64,000 nucleotides of DNA. It comes from Afipia carboxidovorans OM5 (GTDB lineage: Bacteria > Pseudomonadota > Alphaproteobacteria > Rhizobiales > Xanthobacteraceae). Every line of letters starts with the position of its first letter. Position 1 is the stretch's first letter. The position numbers and the translations under genes are program-made. The DNA lies in NCBI RefSeq assembly GCF_000218565.1, contig NC_015684.1:2170001-2234000 (forward strand), read 5' to 3'. This document shows positions 37,907 through 47,000 of this stretch, piece by piece. Below the pieces are notes generated by a model, which worked only from the letters and a program-made list of their open reading frames with translations, did no database searches and was not told the origin of the DNA.

Positions 37907-39038
37907 TTAGTCCACGTCCTCGATCTCGCCGGGCGCGGTGCCGAATGCTTTCTGCGCGAGCGTCGCGGCCATGAACTCGTCGAGGTCGCCGTCGAGCACG
38001 CCTGAGGTGTCCGAGGTCTGCACGCCGGTGCGCAGGTCCTTCACCATCTGATAGGGCTGCAGCACATAGGAGCGAATCTGGTGGCCCCAGCCGATATCGG
38101 TCTTGGCGGCCTGATCGGCAGCAGCCTGCTCCTCGCGCTTCTTCAGCTCGATCTCGTAGAGGCGCGCACGCAGCATGTCCCACGCCTGCGCGCGGTTCTT
38201 GTGCTGCGAACGGCCAGCCTGACAGACCACGGCAACACCGGTCGGGATATGCGTGAGGCGCACCGCGGATTCGGTCTTGTTGACGTGCTGGCCGCCCGCG
38301 CCGCCCGAACGCATGGTGTCGACGCGCACATCGGATTCGTTGATGTCGATCTTGATCGAGTTATCGACCACCGGGAAAATCGCGATGCTCGAAAACGACG
38401 TGTGCCGCCGCGCGTTTGAATCGTAGGGCGAGATACGCACGAGACGATGCACGCCCGCCTCGGTCTTGAGCCAGCCATAGGCGTTGTGGCCGCTGATCTG
38501 GATCGTCGCGGACTTGATGCCCGCTTCTTCGCCCTGGGTCTCTTCGAGAAACTCGACCTTGAAGCCCTTGCGCTCGGCCCAGCGCGTATACATGCGCAGC
38601 AGCATCGAGGCCCAGTCCTGGCTCTCGGTGCCACCCGCACCGGCATGGACTTCGAGATAGGTGTCGAACCTGTCGGCTTCGCCGGAAAGCAGCGCTTCAA
38701 GCTCCTGACGCGCGACGTCCTTCTTGAGCGCCGCAAGCGCCGCCTCGGCTTCAGCAACGACGGCGGCGTCGTTCTCCGCTTCGCCGAGTTCGATCAGCCC
38801 GATCTGGTCTTCGAGTTCGCGCTCGGTCCGCCCGATGCCGCCAAGCTGATTTTCGAGCGAAGTGCGCTCCTGCATCAGCTTCTGGGCCTTCTGCGGATCG
38901 TCCCAGAGATTCGGATCCTCGGCGAGGTTGTTCAGTTCGGCAAGGCGCGCGGTTGCGGCATCGACGTCAAAGATGCCTCCTCAGCAGCCCGACTGACTGC
39001 TTGATCTCTTCGACAAGGCGTTCGATTTCAGGACGCAT
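37907..39038 (-). CDS. prfB: Peptide chain release factor 2, made by programmed +1 frameshift
   Basis: Recognises UGA and UAA stop codons. The gene is split: an ATG at 39038 opens a 23-codon frame ending at an in-frame TGA (38969-38967), and reading continues in the +1 frame from GAC at 38968 to 37907. The joined product is 376 residues, the normal RF2 length. The junction CTTTGAC with AGGAGG 3 nt upstream is the classic autoregulatory RF2 site. The long part contains GGQ in SGGAGGQHVNKTESAVR; the codon-recognition tripeptide position reads SPY within RISPYDSNARRHTSF. It follows PBP1A on the same strand. Confidence 0.95.
38966..38981 (-). promoter_or_regulatory. Programmed ribosomal +1 frameshift signal in prfB
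   Basis: Reads AGGAGGCATCTTTGAC on the coding strand: an internal Shine-Dalgarno (38981-38976), 3-nt spacer, slippery CTT and the in-frame UGA followed by C. Low RF2 delays termination at the UGA and favours the shift, giving feedback control. Confidence 0.95.
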
Positions 39039-39145
39039 CGGGAGCTCTGTTTTCTTTTCTCAAACTCAAACGGCAACGATTCGGCGCGCGCAGCGCCAAG
39101 TCCGGGCAGGACTTAACCGCTGCGCTCTCGCGATGCAATCCGGGG

Positions 39146-41641
39146 TCAGTAGAGGCCGCCGGTGCCGGGCCGCATGATGGCGCGATCTGCATCGGGCGAC
39201 ACGGTGAGCACCTGCCCGCTGCCGTCGACGACGCCGATCGCGGCGTAGTTGTCAGGCGGCGCGGTGCCCGGCTTGAAGGCCTCGAGGATGGTGCGGCCGC
39301 CCTCGCCCGGTCCGGCGCGCATGCCGCTCTTGAGATCGACGCGGATCAGCTTGATACCGGCGGGAACGCGGAACGGTACGGCAGGCTTGTCGGCCAGCAC
39401 GACTTTCAGGAAATCCTTCGCGACCGGCGCCGCGAGATGGCCGCCGGTGCCGCCGCGCCCGAGGCCGCGCGGCTTGTCGTAACCGATGTAGAGGCCAACC
39501 ACGATGTCGGGTGAGAAGCCGATGAACCAGGCATCTTTCTCGTCGTTGGTGGTGCCGGTCTTGCCCGCAATCGGCTTGCCGACCTCACGCACGATGGTCG
39601 CGGTGCCGCGCTGGACCACGCCTTCCATCATCGAGGTGATCTGGTAGGCCGTCATCGGGTCGAGCACCTGCTCGCGGCGGTCGACAAGCGTCGGCTCGGG
39701 CTGGTTGTGCCAACCTTCCGGCGCGTCGCAGCCACGACATTCGCGCTGGTCGTGCTTGTAGATGGTGTGGCCGAAGCGGTCCTGAATGCGGTCGATCAGT
39801 GTCGGCTTCACGCGCTTGCCGCCGTTGGCGATCATCGAATAGGCCGCGACCATACGCATGACCGTCGTCTCGCCGGCACCGAGCGCATAGGAAAGATAGT
39901 TCGGCAGTTCATCATAGACGCCGAAGCGCTTGGCGTACTCGCCGATGATCGGCATGCCGATATCCTGCGCGAGCCGTACCGTCATGTTGTTGACGGAGCG
40001 CTCGAGACCGAAGCGCAGCGTCTGCGGGCCGTAATACTTGCCGGTCGAATAGTTCTCCGGCCGCCAGACATTGCCCGAACCCTGATCGATCTCGATCGGC
40101 GCGTCGACCACGATGCTCGACGGCGTGTAGCCGTTGTCGAGCGCGGTCGAATAGACGATCGGCTTGAAGGACGAGCCCGGCTGACGATAGGCCTGCGTCG
40201 CGCGGTTGAACTGGCTCTGGTCGAACGAGAAGCCACCGGTCATCGCCAGCACGCGGCCGGTGTTCGGATCCATGACGACGAGGCCGCCCGAGACGTCCGG
40301 AATCTGGCGGAGTCGATACTGCCCCTCCACCACCTTGCCGTCCTTGGCGAGCAGCGGGTCGACATAAATGACGTCACCCGGAGCAAGCACCTGCGTCAGC
40401 TTGGTCGGCGCCTTGTAGCGGTTCGGGCCTGTCGCGGGCTTGGCCCAACGCACACCGTCCATGGTGATGAGGCCGGTGTCGCGGACCTTGGAGATCGCGC
40501 CGCCCAATTCGCGGCCCGGCTGGAAGCCGATGCGGGCGGACTGGTCGTTGGCCTCCAGCACCACCGCCATCCGCCACGGCGAGACGTCGGAGAGCGCCTT
40601 CACCTCGGCGAGCTTCACGCCCCAATCGCCGGACAGATCGATCTTGTTCACCGGCCCGCGCCAGCCGACCGACTCGTCGTAATTGACGAGGCCCTTCACC
40701 ATCGCGCGACGGGCTGCGACCTGCAGTTTGGGGTCGAGCGTCGCGCGCACCGACAGACCGCCTTCGTACAGCTTCTTCTCGCCGTAGCGCTCGAAGATGT
40801 CGCGGCGGATTTCCTCGGCGAAGTATTCGCCCGCGAAGATGTGCGCGGCACTGCTGCGGCTCGTGACGGCGAGCGGGTCCTTGCGCGCGGTGGCGGCTTC
40901 CGACTGCTTGATCCAGCCGTTCTCGACCAACCGGTCGATCACGTAATTGCGGCGCTCAATCGCGCGATCGTGGTTGCGGACCGGGTGAAGCAGCGCGGGC
41001 GCCTTCGGCAGCGCGGCGAGATAGGCCGCCTCCGACACCGTGAGCTCGTTCACCGACTTGTCGAAGTAGACGAGCGAGGCGGCGGCGATGCCATAGGCGC
41101 CAAGGCCGAGATAGATCTCGTTGAGGTAAAGCTCGAGGATCTTCTCCTTGCTGTAGGTGCGCTCGATGCGCATTGCCAGCAAGGCTTCCTTGATCTTGCG
41201 GGTGAAGGAGACCTCGTTCGTCAGCAGGAAGTTCTTCGCGACCTGCTGGGTGATGGTGGACGCGCCCTGCGGGCGGCGGTTCGAGCCGTAGTTCTGCGCG
41301 TAGAGAATCGCTGCACGCGCCATGCCGGTGAAGTCGATGCCGCCGTGCTCGTAGAAGTTCTTGTCCTCGGCCGCGAGGAACGCATTGATGACCCGCTTCG
41401 GGATCGCCTGGATCGGCAGATAGAGACGGCGCTCCTTGGCGTATTCGGCGAGCAGCGAGCCATCGGCCGCGTGGACGCGCGTCATCACCGGCGGCTCATA
41501 GTTCTTGAGCTGGGTGTAGTCCGGCAGGTCCTTGGAATAGTGCCACAACAGGCCCGCGACCGCGCTGACGCCGACCAGAAACAGGATCGTTCCGGCGGCG
41601 AACAGGAACCCCAGAAAGCGCACGAAGAACCGCATTCTCAA
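39146..41641 (-). CDS. mrcA: Penicillin-binding protein 1A (bifunctional)
   Basis: 831-residue inner-membrane enzyme that polymerises and cross-links peptidoglycan. One N-terminal transmembrane helix (FLFAAGTILFLVGVSAVAGLL) precedes the GT51 domain, with catalytic glutamate in AAEDKNFYEHGG and the motif RRPQGASTITQQVAKN. An OB-like insert follows. The transpeptidase motifs are SSFKP (SxxK), SVNN (SxN) and GKTGTT (KTG). Neighbours are the amidase upstream and prfB downstream on the same strand; a short hairpin (39098-39114) lies between it and prfB. Confidence 0.96.
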   Translation of the reverse strand: MRMRFFVRFLGFLFAAGTILFLVGVSAVAGLLWHYSKDLPDYTQLKNYEPPVMTRVHAADGSLLAEYAKERRLYLPIQAIPKRVINAFLAAEDKNFYEHGGIDFTGMARAAILYAQNYGSNRRPQGASTITQQVAKNFLLTNEVSFTRKIKEALLAMRIERTYSKEKILELYLNEIYLGLGAYGIAAASLVYFDKSVNELTVSEAAYLAALPKAPALLHPVRNHDRAIERRNYVIDRLVENGWIKQSEAATARKDPLAVTSRSSAAHIFAGEYFAEEIRRDIFERYGEKKLYEGGLSVRATLDPKLQVAARRAMVKGLVNYDESVGWRGPVNKIDLSGDWGVKLAEVKALSDVSPWRMAVVLEANDQSARIGFQPGRELGGAISKVRDTGLITMDGVRWAKPATGPNRYKAPTKLTQVLAPGDVIYVDPLLAKDGKVVEGQYRLRQIPDVSGGLVVMDPNTGRVLAMTGGFSFDQSQFNRATQAYRQPGSSFKPIVYSTALDNGYTPSSIVVDAPIEIDQGSGNVWRPENYSTGKYYGPQTLRFGLERSVNNMTVRLAQDIGMPIIGEYAKRFGVYDELPNYLSYALGAGETTVMRMVAAYSMIANGGKRVKPTLIDRIQDRFGHTIYKHDQRECRGCDAPEGWHNQPEPTLVDRREQVLDPMTAYQITSMMEGVVQRGTATIVREVGKPIAGKTGTTNDEKDAWFIGFSPDIVVGLYIGYDKPRGLGRGGTGGHLAAPVAKDFLKVVLADKPAVPFRVPAGIKLIRVDLKSGMRAGPGEGGRTILEAFKPGTAPPDNYAAIGVVDGSGQVLTVSPDADRAIMRPGTGGLY

Positions 41642-41787
41642 TCCGTTTTCAGTTAAAAGCCTTCGCGCCGGGGCAATGTCGGTCCGCGGGCGGATCGCGG
41701 CGGGACCATATCATGACGGCACCCGCGCACGCCTCATTGTTCTGACGCTCTCTATAAAGCGGACGCTGTGGCCAAACTAGGGCTCGC

Positions 41788-43104
41788 TCACCGCTTCGCG
41801 GCTGCGGAGGCACTTGCGTTGATTCGGGTGGTATCCTTGCCACGGCTTTCGCCGAAGAAAGCATCAATCGCTGAGGCAACGGAACCGGCCATCTTCTCGC
41901 GCCAGCTTGCGGAAACGAGATTGTGCAGGTCGCCCCGGTTCGAGACGTAGCCGAGTTCGATCAGCACCGAAGGTACGTCATGCGCCTTGAGAACCCGGAA
42001 CCCGGCGGACTTCAGCGGGTGCTTGTGCATCCGCGCCACCGCCTTCATCTCGCGCATCAGGGTTTTGGCAAAGCGCGTTGAAAAGGCTCGGGTTTCGCGC
42101 TGAGTGAGGTCGATCAGGATATCCGCGACCTCGGTCGGCTCCTCGGTGAGGTCGATACCGGCAATGGCGTCGGCCTTGTTTTCCGATTCGGCGAGCCGCT
42201 CGGCCTCGGCGTCGGAGGCGCGATCCGAGAGCGTGTAGATCGTGGCGCCCTGCGCATCGCCTTCCCGCTTCGGTAATGCGTCGGCGTGGATCGAGACGAA
42301 CAGCGCGGCAGTGTGGTTGCGGGCGACCTTCACCCGATCGGCGAGCGCCACGAAGGTATCGTCGTCGCGCGTCATCACCACCCGATACTTGCCGGACTTC
42401 TCGATGCGCTCGCGCAACGCCATGGCGAACGACAGGACGATGTCCTTCTCGTTCTCCCCGCTCGCCGCGGCGGTGCCGTTGTCGATGCCGCCATGGCCCG
42501 GATCGAGCACGATCACGGGGCGGCTGTCGGTGACTTTATCCTCCTGCGGCGGGATCGGCGCATCGGGGCTTGCATTGGCAACAATCGTCGGGCGCAACGC
42601 AGGAGCGGCGTTCTCGCGCGCCTCGCGCTTGGCGGTTGCCGCATCAGAGGCGGCAACCTCGACGACGAACCGCGCCGGCTGGCCGTTCGCCGCATCGAGC
42701 GCATAGGCCTTTTCGATCCTGGCCGGGCCCGCGAGGTCCATGACGATGCGGGAGGCGCCGGGCATCACCATGCCGTAGCGGAACGCCCGCACGAGCCCGC
42801 GGCCGCTCTTGCCGGTCCCCTCCGGAAGGCGGAACGCCACCTGGGGCAGATCGAGCACCACGCGATACGGGTCGGTGAGGATGAAGCTGCGGGCCTCGAT
42901 CTTGCGGTCGAGGTCGAGGATGAACCGGGCGGCTCGCTCGTCACCCGCGACCCGCGCGTCGGAGGCGACAGGAAGGACGGCTGCAACTTCCGGGCGTGGC
43001 GGCACGGTCTCGACCGCCTGGGCGGACGGCACACCGGCATAGACCGCTACGGCCATAAGGCCGGCGATTGCCTGCAAAACACGGATTCTTGTCCGGCGTT
43101 TCAA
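41788..43104 (-). CDS. amiC: N-acetylmuramoyl-L-alanine amidase, AmiC type
   Basis: 438 residues; cleaves the peptide from MurNAc during cell separation. The signal peptide is at residues 1-30 (LMAVAVYAGVPSAQA). An AMIN targeting domain occupies about residues 50-150, with FILDLDRKIEARSFILTDPYRVVLDLP, and Amidase_3 fills the C-terminal half. Zinc-site motifs are VLDPGHGGIDNG, then FVSIHADALPK, and the catalytic region ends in VPSVLIELGYVSN. It is divergent from rne, separated by 732 nt, and precedes PBP1A by 146 nt, an arrangement that groups two cell-wall enzymes. Confidence 0.94.
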   Translation of the reverse strand: MKRRTRIRVLQAIAGLMAVAVYAGVPSAQAVETVPPRPEVAAVLPVASDARVAGDERAARFILDLDRKIEARSFILTDPYRVVLDLPQVAFRLPEGTGKSGRGLVRAFRYGMVMPGASRIVMDLAGPARIEKAYALDAANGQPARFVVEVAASDAATAKREARENAAPALRPTIVANASPDAPIPPQEDKVTDSRPVIVLDPGHGGIDNGTAAASGENEKDIVLSFAMALRERIEKSGKYRVVMTRDDDTFVALADRVKVARNHTAALFVSIHADALPKREGDAQGATIYTLSDRASDAEAERLAESENKADAIAGIDLTEEPTEVADILIDLTQRETRAFSTRFAKTLMREMKAVARMHKHPLKSAGFRVLKAHDVPSVLIELGYVSNRGDLHNLVSASWREKMAGSVASAIDAFFGESRGKDTTRINASASAAAKR

Positions 43105-43836
43105 AGAGTTCCCCGCCTCCGGACTTACCTTCTATCCCAATAGGACTGGACGGTTAACCAGACCTTACCCGCCTCCTCACGATTACCGCCCTCTGTTGCA
43201 GGGACGTGACGCTCGCTTGACGCTCCCTTGCCAGAAGGCTCCGATGTCCGTATGTTTTGCATGCTAACGGTTTTGAACTTCCGGTTGTATCGCGTTCAGC
43301 TCCCGGTCCGGCACTCTCCCCGAAAAGCTTGAAGGCCATAATGGCTTAGCGCTTCAGGGTTCGGTGTATTGATCGACCCCTCTCCAGCCAGCGCAGCGCG
43401 CGGCCGGGTTTCAGGGACGGCCGATTGAGGCCCGGGAGAACAGGAAGCCAGACGGCAACGGGCTCGCGGCCGCAAGGACGCGAACCGCCCCAGCGGCGCC
43501 CGCAACGCCTTATCGGCTTTGAGTGAACCCAGCTCCTGCTGGGTCCGTTGGCAGACAGGCAGCACGTCGCTGCCGCATGATTTAGACGGGCCGCCGCTTA
43601 GATGCGCCACACTGTTACGCCGATCCGGACCTCCTCCAGCGAGGTCCTTCCAGGTCTCCCGACAATCCGACGCGACGATCTTGCGCGACGGAAAACGTCT
43701 GCCCTGGATTCGGCGCGGGGCATCGCCAGGCGGTTTGGCCTTCCCCTCACCCCCGAATCAGGTGGACCGTTCTGCCGTCCGGCCGCGCGCCCAGCGCTCG
43801 CCGCCACGCCTGGCGTCCGCCGTCATGAGTTCCGAA
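43105..43836 (+). other. Long intergenic region with candidate rne promoter and structured leader
   Basis: The 732 nt between amiC and rne contain no convincing gene. A promoter-like TTGCCA (43228-43233), 17-nt spacer, TATGTT (43251-43256) would give a leader of about 570 nt. Three consecutive stable stem-loops follow: ACCCAGC-TCCT-GCTGGGT (43527-43544), GGCAGC-ACGTC-GCTGCC (43558-43574) and GGACCTC-N7-GAGGTCC (43627-43647). In several bacteria the rne leader binds RNase E for autoregulation; this role is inferred. Confidence 0.6.
43228..43256 (+). promoter_or_regulatory. Candidate sigma-70-type promoter of rne
   Basis: TTGCCA, 17-nt spacer, TATGTT. It lies 580 nt before the RNase E start, in the amiC-rne divergent gap. 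Confidence 0.4.
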
Positions 43837-46800
43837 ATGCCGAACAAAATGTTGATCGACGCCACCCACCCGGAGGAGACCCGGGTCGTTGTGGTCCGCG
43901 GCAACCGCGTCGAAGAGTTTGATTTCGAATCCGCGCAACGCAAGCAGCTTCGCGGCAACATCTATCTCGCCAAGGTCACGCGCGTGGAGCCTTCGCTCCA
44001 GGCCGCGTTCATCGAGTACGGTGGCAATCGCCACGGGTTCCTCGCCTTCAGCGAAATCCATCCCGACTACTACCAGATCCCCGTCGCCGACCGGCAGGCG
44101 TTGATCGAGGCCGACGAGCGCGCGCACCGCGAGGCCGAGGAAGAAAACGAAAACCGCGCCAGCCGCCGCCGCTCGCGCCACCGCAGCTCGCGCCGCCGCA
44201 GCCATGGCGAGCGCGTGCGCAGCGCCATCGTTGAGGACAGCGCGCCCGCGACCGAGGCGCCGCCGGCGTTCCCGCACGATTCCACCGAGCCGCAGCCGTT
44301 CGGCGGCTACGGCTACGACGACGAGCCCACCGACGAGACGGTGACGCCCGCGACCGTTGCGCCCTCCGTGGTGCCGAGCGCACCGGGCCGCCCCCTGCCC
44401 TCGATCGAGGGCAATGATTACGGCGATCAGGCCGACGAAGGCATCGACGATCCCACCTTCGACTATCCGGAGACGGTCGACGACGCGCCTGCGACGGCGG
44501 AAGACCATCACGACGATCACGGTCATGACGATCATGGTCATGACGACGCGCATGACCACGACCACAACGACGATCATGATCACGATGACGACAATGGCGA
44601 GCACGCCGGTGAGACCCATGAGGAGCACGCCGACGCCGAGCACGCCAGCGAGGATGCGGCCTCCGACAGCGACGAGGACGACGACAGCGACGGCGAGGAA
44701 GACGAGCAGGTCGAATCCGTCGGTGGCGACGATGCGCTTGAGGAAGTGCCGGAGCGCACCTTCCGCCCGCGCCGCCAGTACAAGATTCAGGAAGTCATCA
44801 AGCGCCGCCAGGTGATGCTGGTGCAGGTCGTCAAGGAAGAGCGCGGCAACAAGGGCGCGGCGCTCACGACCTATCTTTCGCTCGCCGGCCGCTATGCCGT
44901 GTTGATGCCGAACACCGCGCGTGGCGGCGGCATCAGCCGCAAGATCACCTCGGCGCAGGACCGCAACCGCCTCAAGGACGTGGTGCAGGACCTCGACGTG
45001 CCGGAAGGCATGGGCATCATCCTGCGCACGGCAGGCGCCTCGCGCACCAAGCCGGAAATCAAGCGCGACTTCGAATACCTCATCCGCATGTGGGAGACGG
45101 TGCGCGACCTCACGCTGAAGTCGCAGGCCCCCACCCTCGTCTACGAGGAAGGCTCGCTCATCAAGCGCTCGCTGCGCGATCTCTACAACAAGGAGATCGA
45201 CGAAGTTCTGGTGTCCGGCGAAGAGGGCTACCATGAAGCGCGCGACTTCATGAAGATGCTGATGCCTTCCAACGTGCGGGCGGTGAAGCTCTATCGCGAC
45301 AACCAGCCGCTGTTCTCGCGCATGGGCGTCGAGAGCCAGTTGGACGCGATGTTCTCGCCGGTCGTAACACTGCGCTCCGGCGGCTACCTCGTCATCAATC
45401 AGACCGAAGCGTTGGTTTCGATCGACGTCAACTCCGGCCGCTCGACGCGTGAGCATCACATCGAGGACACCGCGCTCAAGACCAATCTCGAAGCCGCCGA
45501 GGAAGTCGCGCGGCAGTTGCGGCTGCGCGATCTCGCGGGCCTCATCGTCATCGACTTCATCGACATGGACGAGAAGCGCAACAACCGCGCGGTCGAACGC
45601 AAGCTCTCCGACTGCTTGCGGCAGGATCGCGCCCGCATCCAGGTCGGCCGCATCTCGCATTTCGGCCTTCTGGAAATGTCGCGCCAGCGCATCCGCGCCA
45701 GCGTGCTGGAAAGCTCGACCGAGCCCTGCCCGACCTGTGGCGGCATCGGCCACGTCCGCTCCGTCGCTTCGGTCGCGCTGCAATTGCTGCGCAGCCTCGA
45801 AGAGCAACTGATGAAGAGCGGCACGCACAATTACACGGTGCGCACCCGCACCGACGTCGCGCTCTACGTTCTGAACCACAAGCGCGGCCACCTGCGCGAC
45901 CTCGAGGAAGCCTTCCAGGTCACGCTCGCGGTGATCGCCGATCCGACCGTGGGCGGCCAGCAGGCATTCGTCATCGAGCGCGGCGAGCAGGTCCACACCG
46001 TCGAAGCCGCCAAGGCACTTCTGGCCGCGCGCGTTGCCGCGCAGCCCGTCGAGGTCGAGGAGTTCGACGCCGAGGAAGAGTTCTTCGAGGAAGAGACTGA
46101 AACCGAAAGCGCCGAGAACGGCGACACCGAGACGGCTGATGCTCAGGGCGAAAACGAGGACGGCAATCGCCGCCGGCGTCGTCGCCGTCGTGGCCGCGGA
46201 CGTGGTGAAGGCCGCGAGGCATCCGCGCAGTCCGCCGAGGGCGAAGCATCCACCGGCGAGGATACGCAGGCTGAGGCCAGCGAAGATGGCGAGGAGGATT
46301 CCGAAGCCGCTTCCGCGCGCGGCGAGGAGAATGGCGAGCGCCGTCCGCGCCGCCGTGGCCGCCGTGGTGGTCGCCGCCGTCGTGGCAATGGAAACGGCAA
46401 TGGTGACGAGGCGACTGCTACCGCAGGCGAGGCAGATACAGAGGCCGGTGAAGCATCCGCAGACGAAGGCACGCCGCACAATCTCAGCATGCCGTCCTTC
46501 GATGCGCCGCAGCCCGACATCTCCGTGCCGATCGCAACGGAAAACGAAAGCACGCCCGCACCGGCAGCCACCGCGCCGACAGCCGCCGCACCGGAGGCTG
46601 ACGCCCCCGCGCATGAGGAAGACAAGGCCCCGCGCCGCTCCACCGTGCGCGAGAAGGTGAGCTTCTTCTTCGGCGAGCCGCCCGTAGCCGACACCGCACC
46701 TGCAACGGAGGCTGCTCCGGCTGCTGCCGCAACTGAAGAACAGGCTGCAGCGCCTGCGCCGGTTGAGACTACGCCGAGCGAGTCCGCATCAAACGAGCTA

Positions 46801-46890
46801 GCCTCAAGCAACGAGATGCCGCCTGCCGAGCCGGAGCCCGCTCCCTCCGCGCCGCGCCGTAGGGGCTGGTGGTCACGCCGGTCGGAATAA
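43837..46890 (+). CDS. rne: Ribonuclease E/G
   Basis: Endoribonuclease of 1017 residues for mRNA decay and rRNA/tRNA processing. It begins MPNKMLIDATHPEETRVVV; a start 12 nt upstream is also possible. The S1 domain is split by an acidic insert of about 200 residues, which includes a His/Asp-rich run at about 223-256. Catalytic metal-binding aspartates are in VSIDVNSG (Asp530) and IVIDFIDM (Asp573). The zinc-link CPTC (Cys631, Cys634) supports an RNase E-type tetramer. The C-terminal 330 residues are low-complexity, with Arg-rich blocks (RRRRRRRGRGRG) alternating with Glu/Ala stretches, as expected of a degradosome scaffold with RNA-binding sites. A strong terminator follows. Confidence 0.95.
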   Translation: MPNKMLIDATHPEETRVVVVRGNRVEEFDFESAQRKQLRGNIYLAKVTRVEPSLQAAFIEYGGNRHGFLAFSEIHPDYYQIPVADRQALIEADERAHREAEEENENRASRRRSRHRSSRRRSHGERVRSAIVEDSAPATEAPPAFPHDSTEPQPFGGYGYDDEPTDETVTPATVAPSVVPSAPGRPLPSIEGNDYGDQADEGIDDPTFDYPETVDDAPATAEDHHDDHGHDDHGHDDAHDHDHNDDHDHDDDNGEHAGETHEEHADAEHASEDAASDSDEDDDSDGEEDEQVESVGGDDALEEVPERTFRPRRQYKIQEVIKRRQVMLVQVVKEERGNKGAALTTYLSLAGRYAVLMPNTARGGGISRKITSAQDRNRLKDVVQDLDVPEGMGIILRTAGASRTKPEIKRDFEYLIRMWETVRDLTLKSQAPTLVYEEGSLIKRSLRDLYNKEIDEVLVSGEEGYHEARDFMKMLMPSNVRAVKLYRDNQPLFSRMGVESQLDAMFSPVVTLRSGGYLVINQTEALVSIDVNSGRSTREHHIEDTALKTNLEAAEEVARQLRLRDLAGLIVIDFIDMDEKRNNRAVERKLSDCLRQDRARIQVGRISHFGLLEMSRQRIRASVLESSTEPCPTCGGIGHVRSVASVALQLLRSLEEQLMKSGTHNYTVRTRTDVALYVLNHKRGHLRDLEEAFQVTLAVIADPTVGGQQAFVIERGEQVHTVEAAKALLAARVAAQPVEVEEFDAEEEFFEEETETESAENGDTETADAQGENEDGNRRRRRRRRGRGRGEGREASAQSAEGEASTGEDTQAEASEDGEEDSEAASARGEENGERRPRRRGRRGGRRRRGNGNGNGDEATATAGEADTEAGEASADEGTPHNLSMPSFDAPQPDISVPIATENESTPAPAATAPTAAAPEADAPAHEEDKAPRRSTVREKVSFFFGEPPVADTAPATEAAPAAAATEEQAAAPAPVETTPSESASNELASSNEMPPAEPEPAPSAPRRRGWWSRRSE

Positions 46891-46912
46891 CCGCGCACCG
46901 CATCACACAAAT

Positions 46913-46952
46913 AAAACCCGGCCAAGGACAGCTTCCTTGAGCCGGGTTTTTC
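46913..46952 (+). terminator. Rho-independent terminator of rne
   Basis: AAAACCCGGC and GCCGGGTTTT (46913-46922, 46941-46950) form the stem, followed by a short T-run; the inner part AAGGA/TCCTT can extend the pairing. It starts 23 nt after the rne stop and could also serve the convergent aminotransferase gene. Confidence 0.88.
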
Positions 46953-46971
46953 TTGTGAGCCGCCCTGCTCC

Positions 46972-46998
46972 TCACTTCTCCCCGACGGGGAGAGGTGA
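46972..46998. repeat. Dispersed GGGGAGAGG palindrome after rne
   Basis: TCACTTCTCCCC, GAC, GGGGAGAGGTGA: near-perfect inverted repeat, same family as the copy after tyrS. It lies 2 nt from the stop of the convergent aminotransferase gene. Confidence 0.7.
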
Positions 46999-47000
46999 AC

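Noticed and set aside
43519..43836. 106-codon in-frame extension of RNase E
   Set aside because: Composition is unlike the enzyme, and the region forms stable hairpins. RNase E proteins begin near MLIDATHPEE.
44503..44606. Tandem-repeat array or CRISPR-like pattern in the GACCAT-rich stretch
   Set aside because: It is coding sequence for the His/Asp run of RNase E; there are no spacers of constant length.
43747..46614. Open frame of 955 codons on the strand opposite rne
   Set aside because: It is the mirror of the low-complexity, GC-rich RNase E gene. Its product is an unnatural Val/Ala/Arg-rich chain without domains, while the rne frame carries a full set of catalytic motifs.
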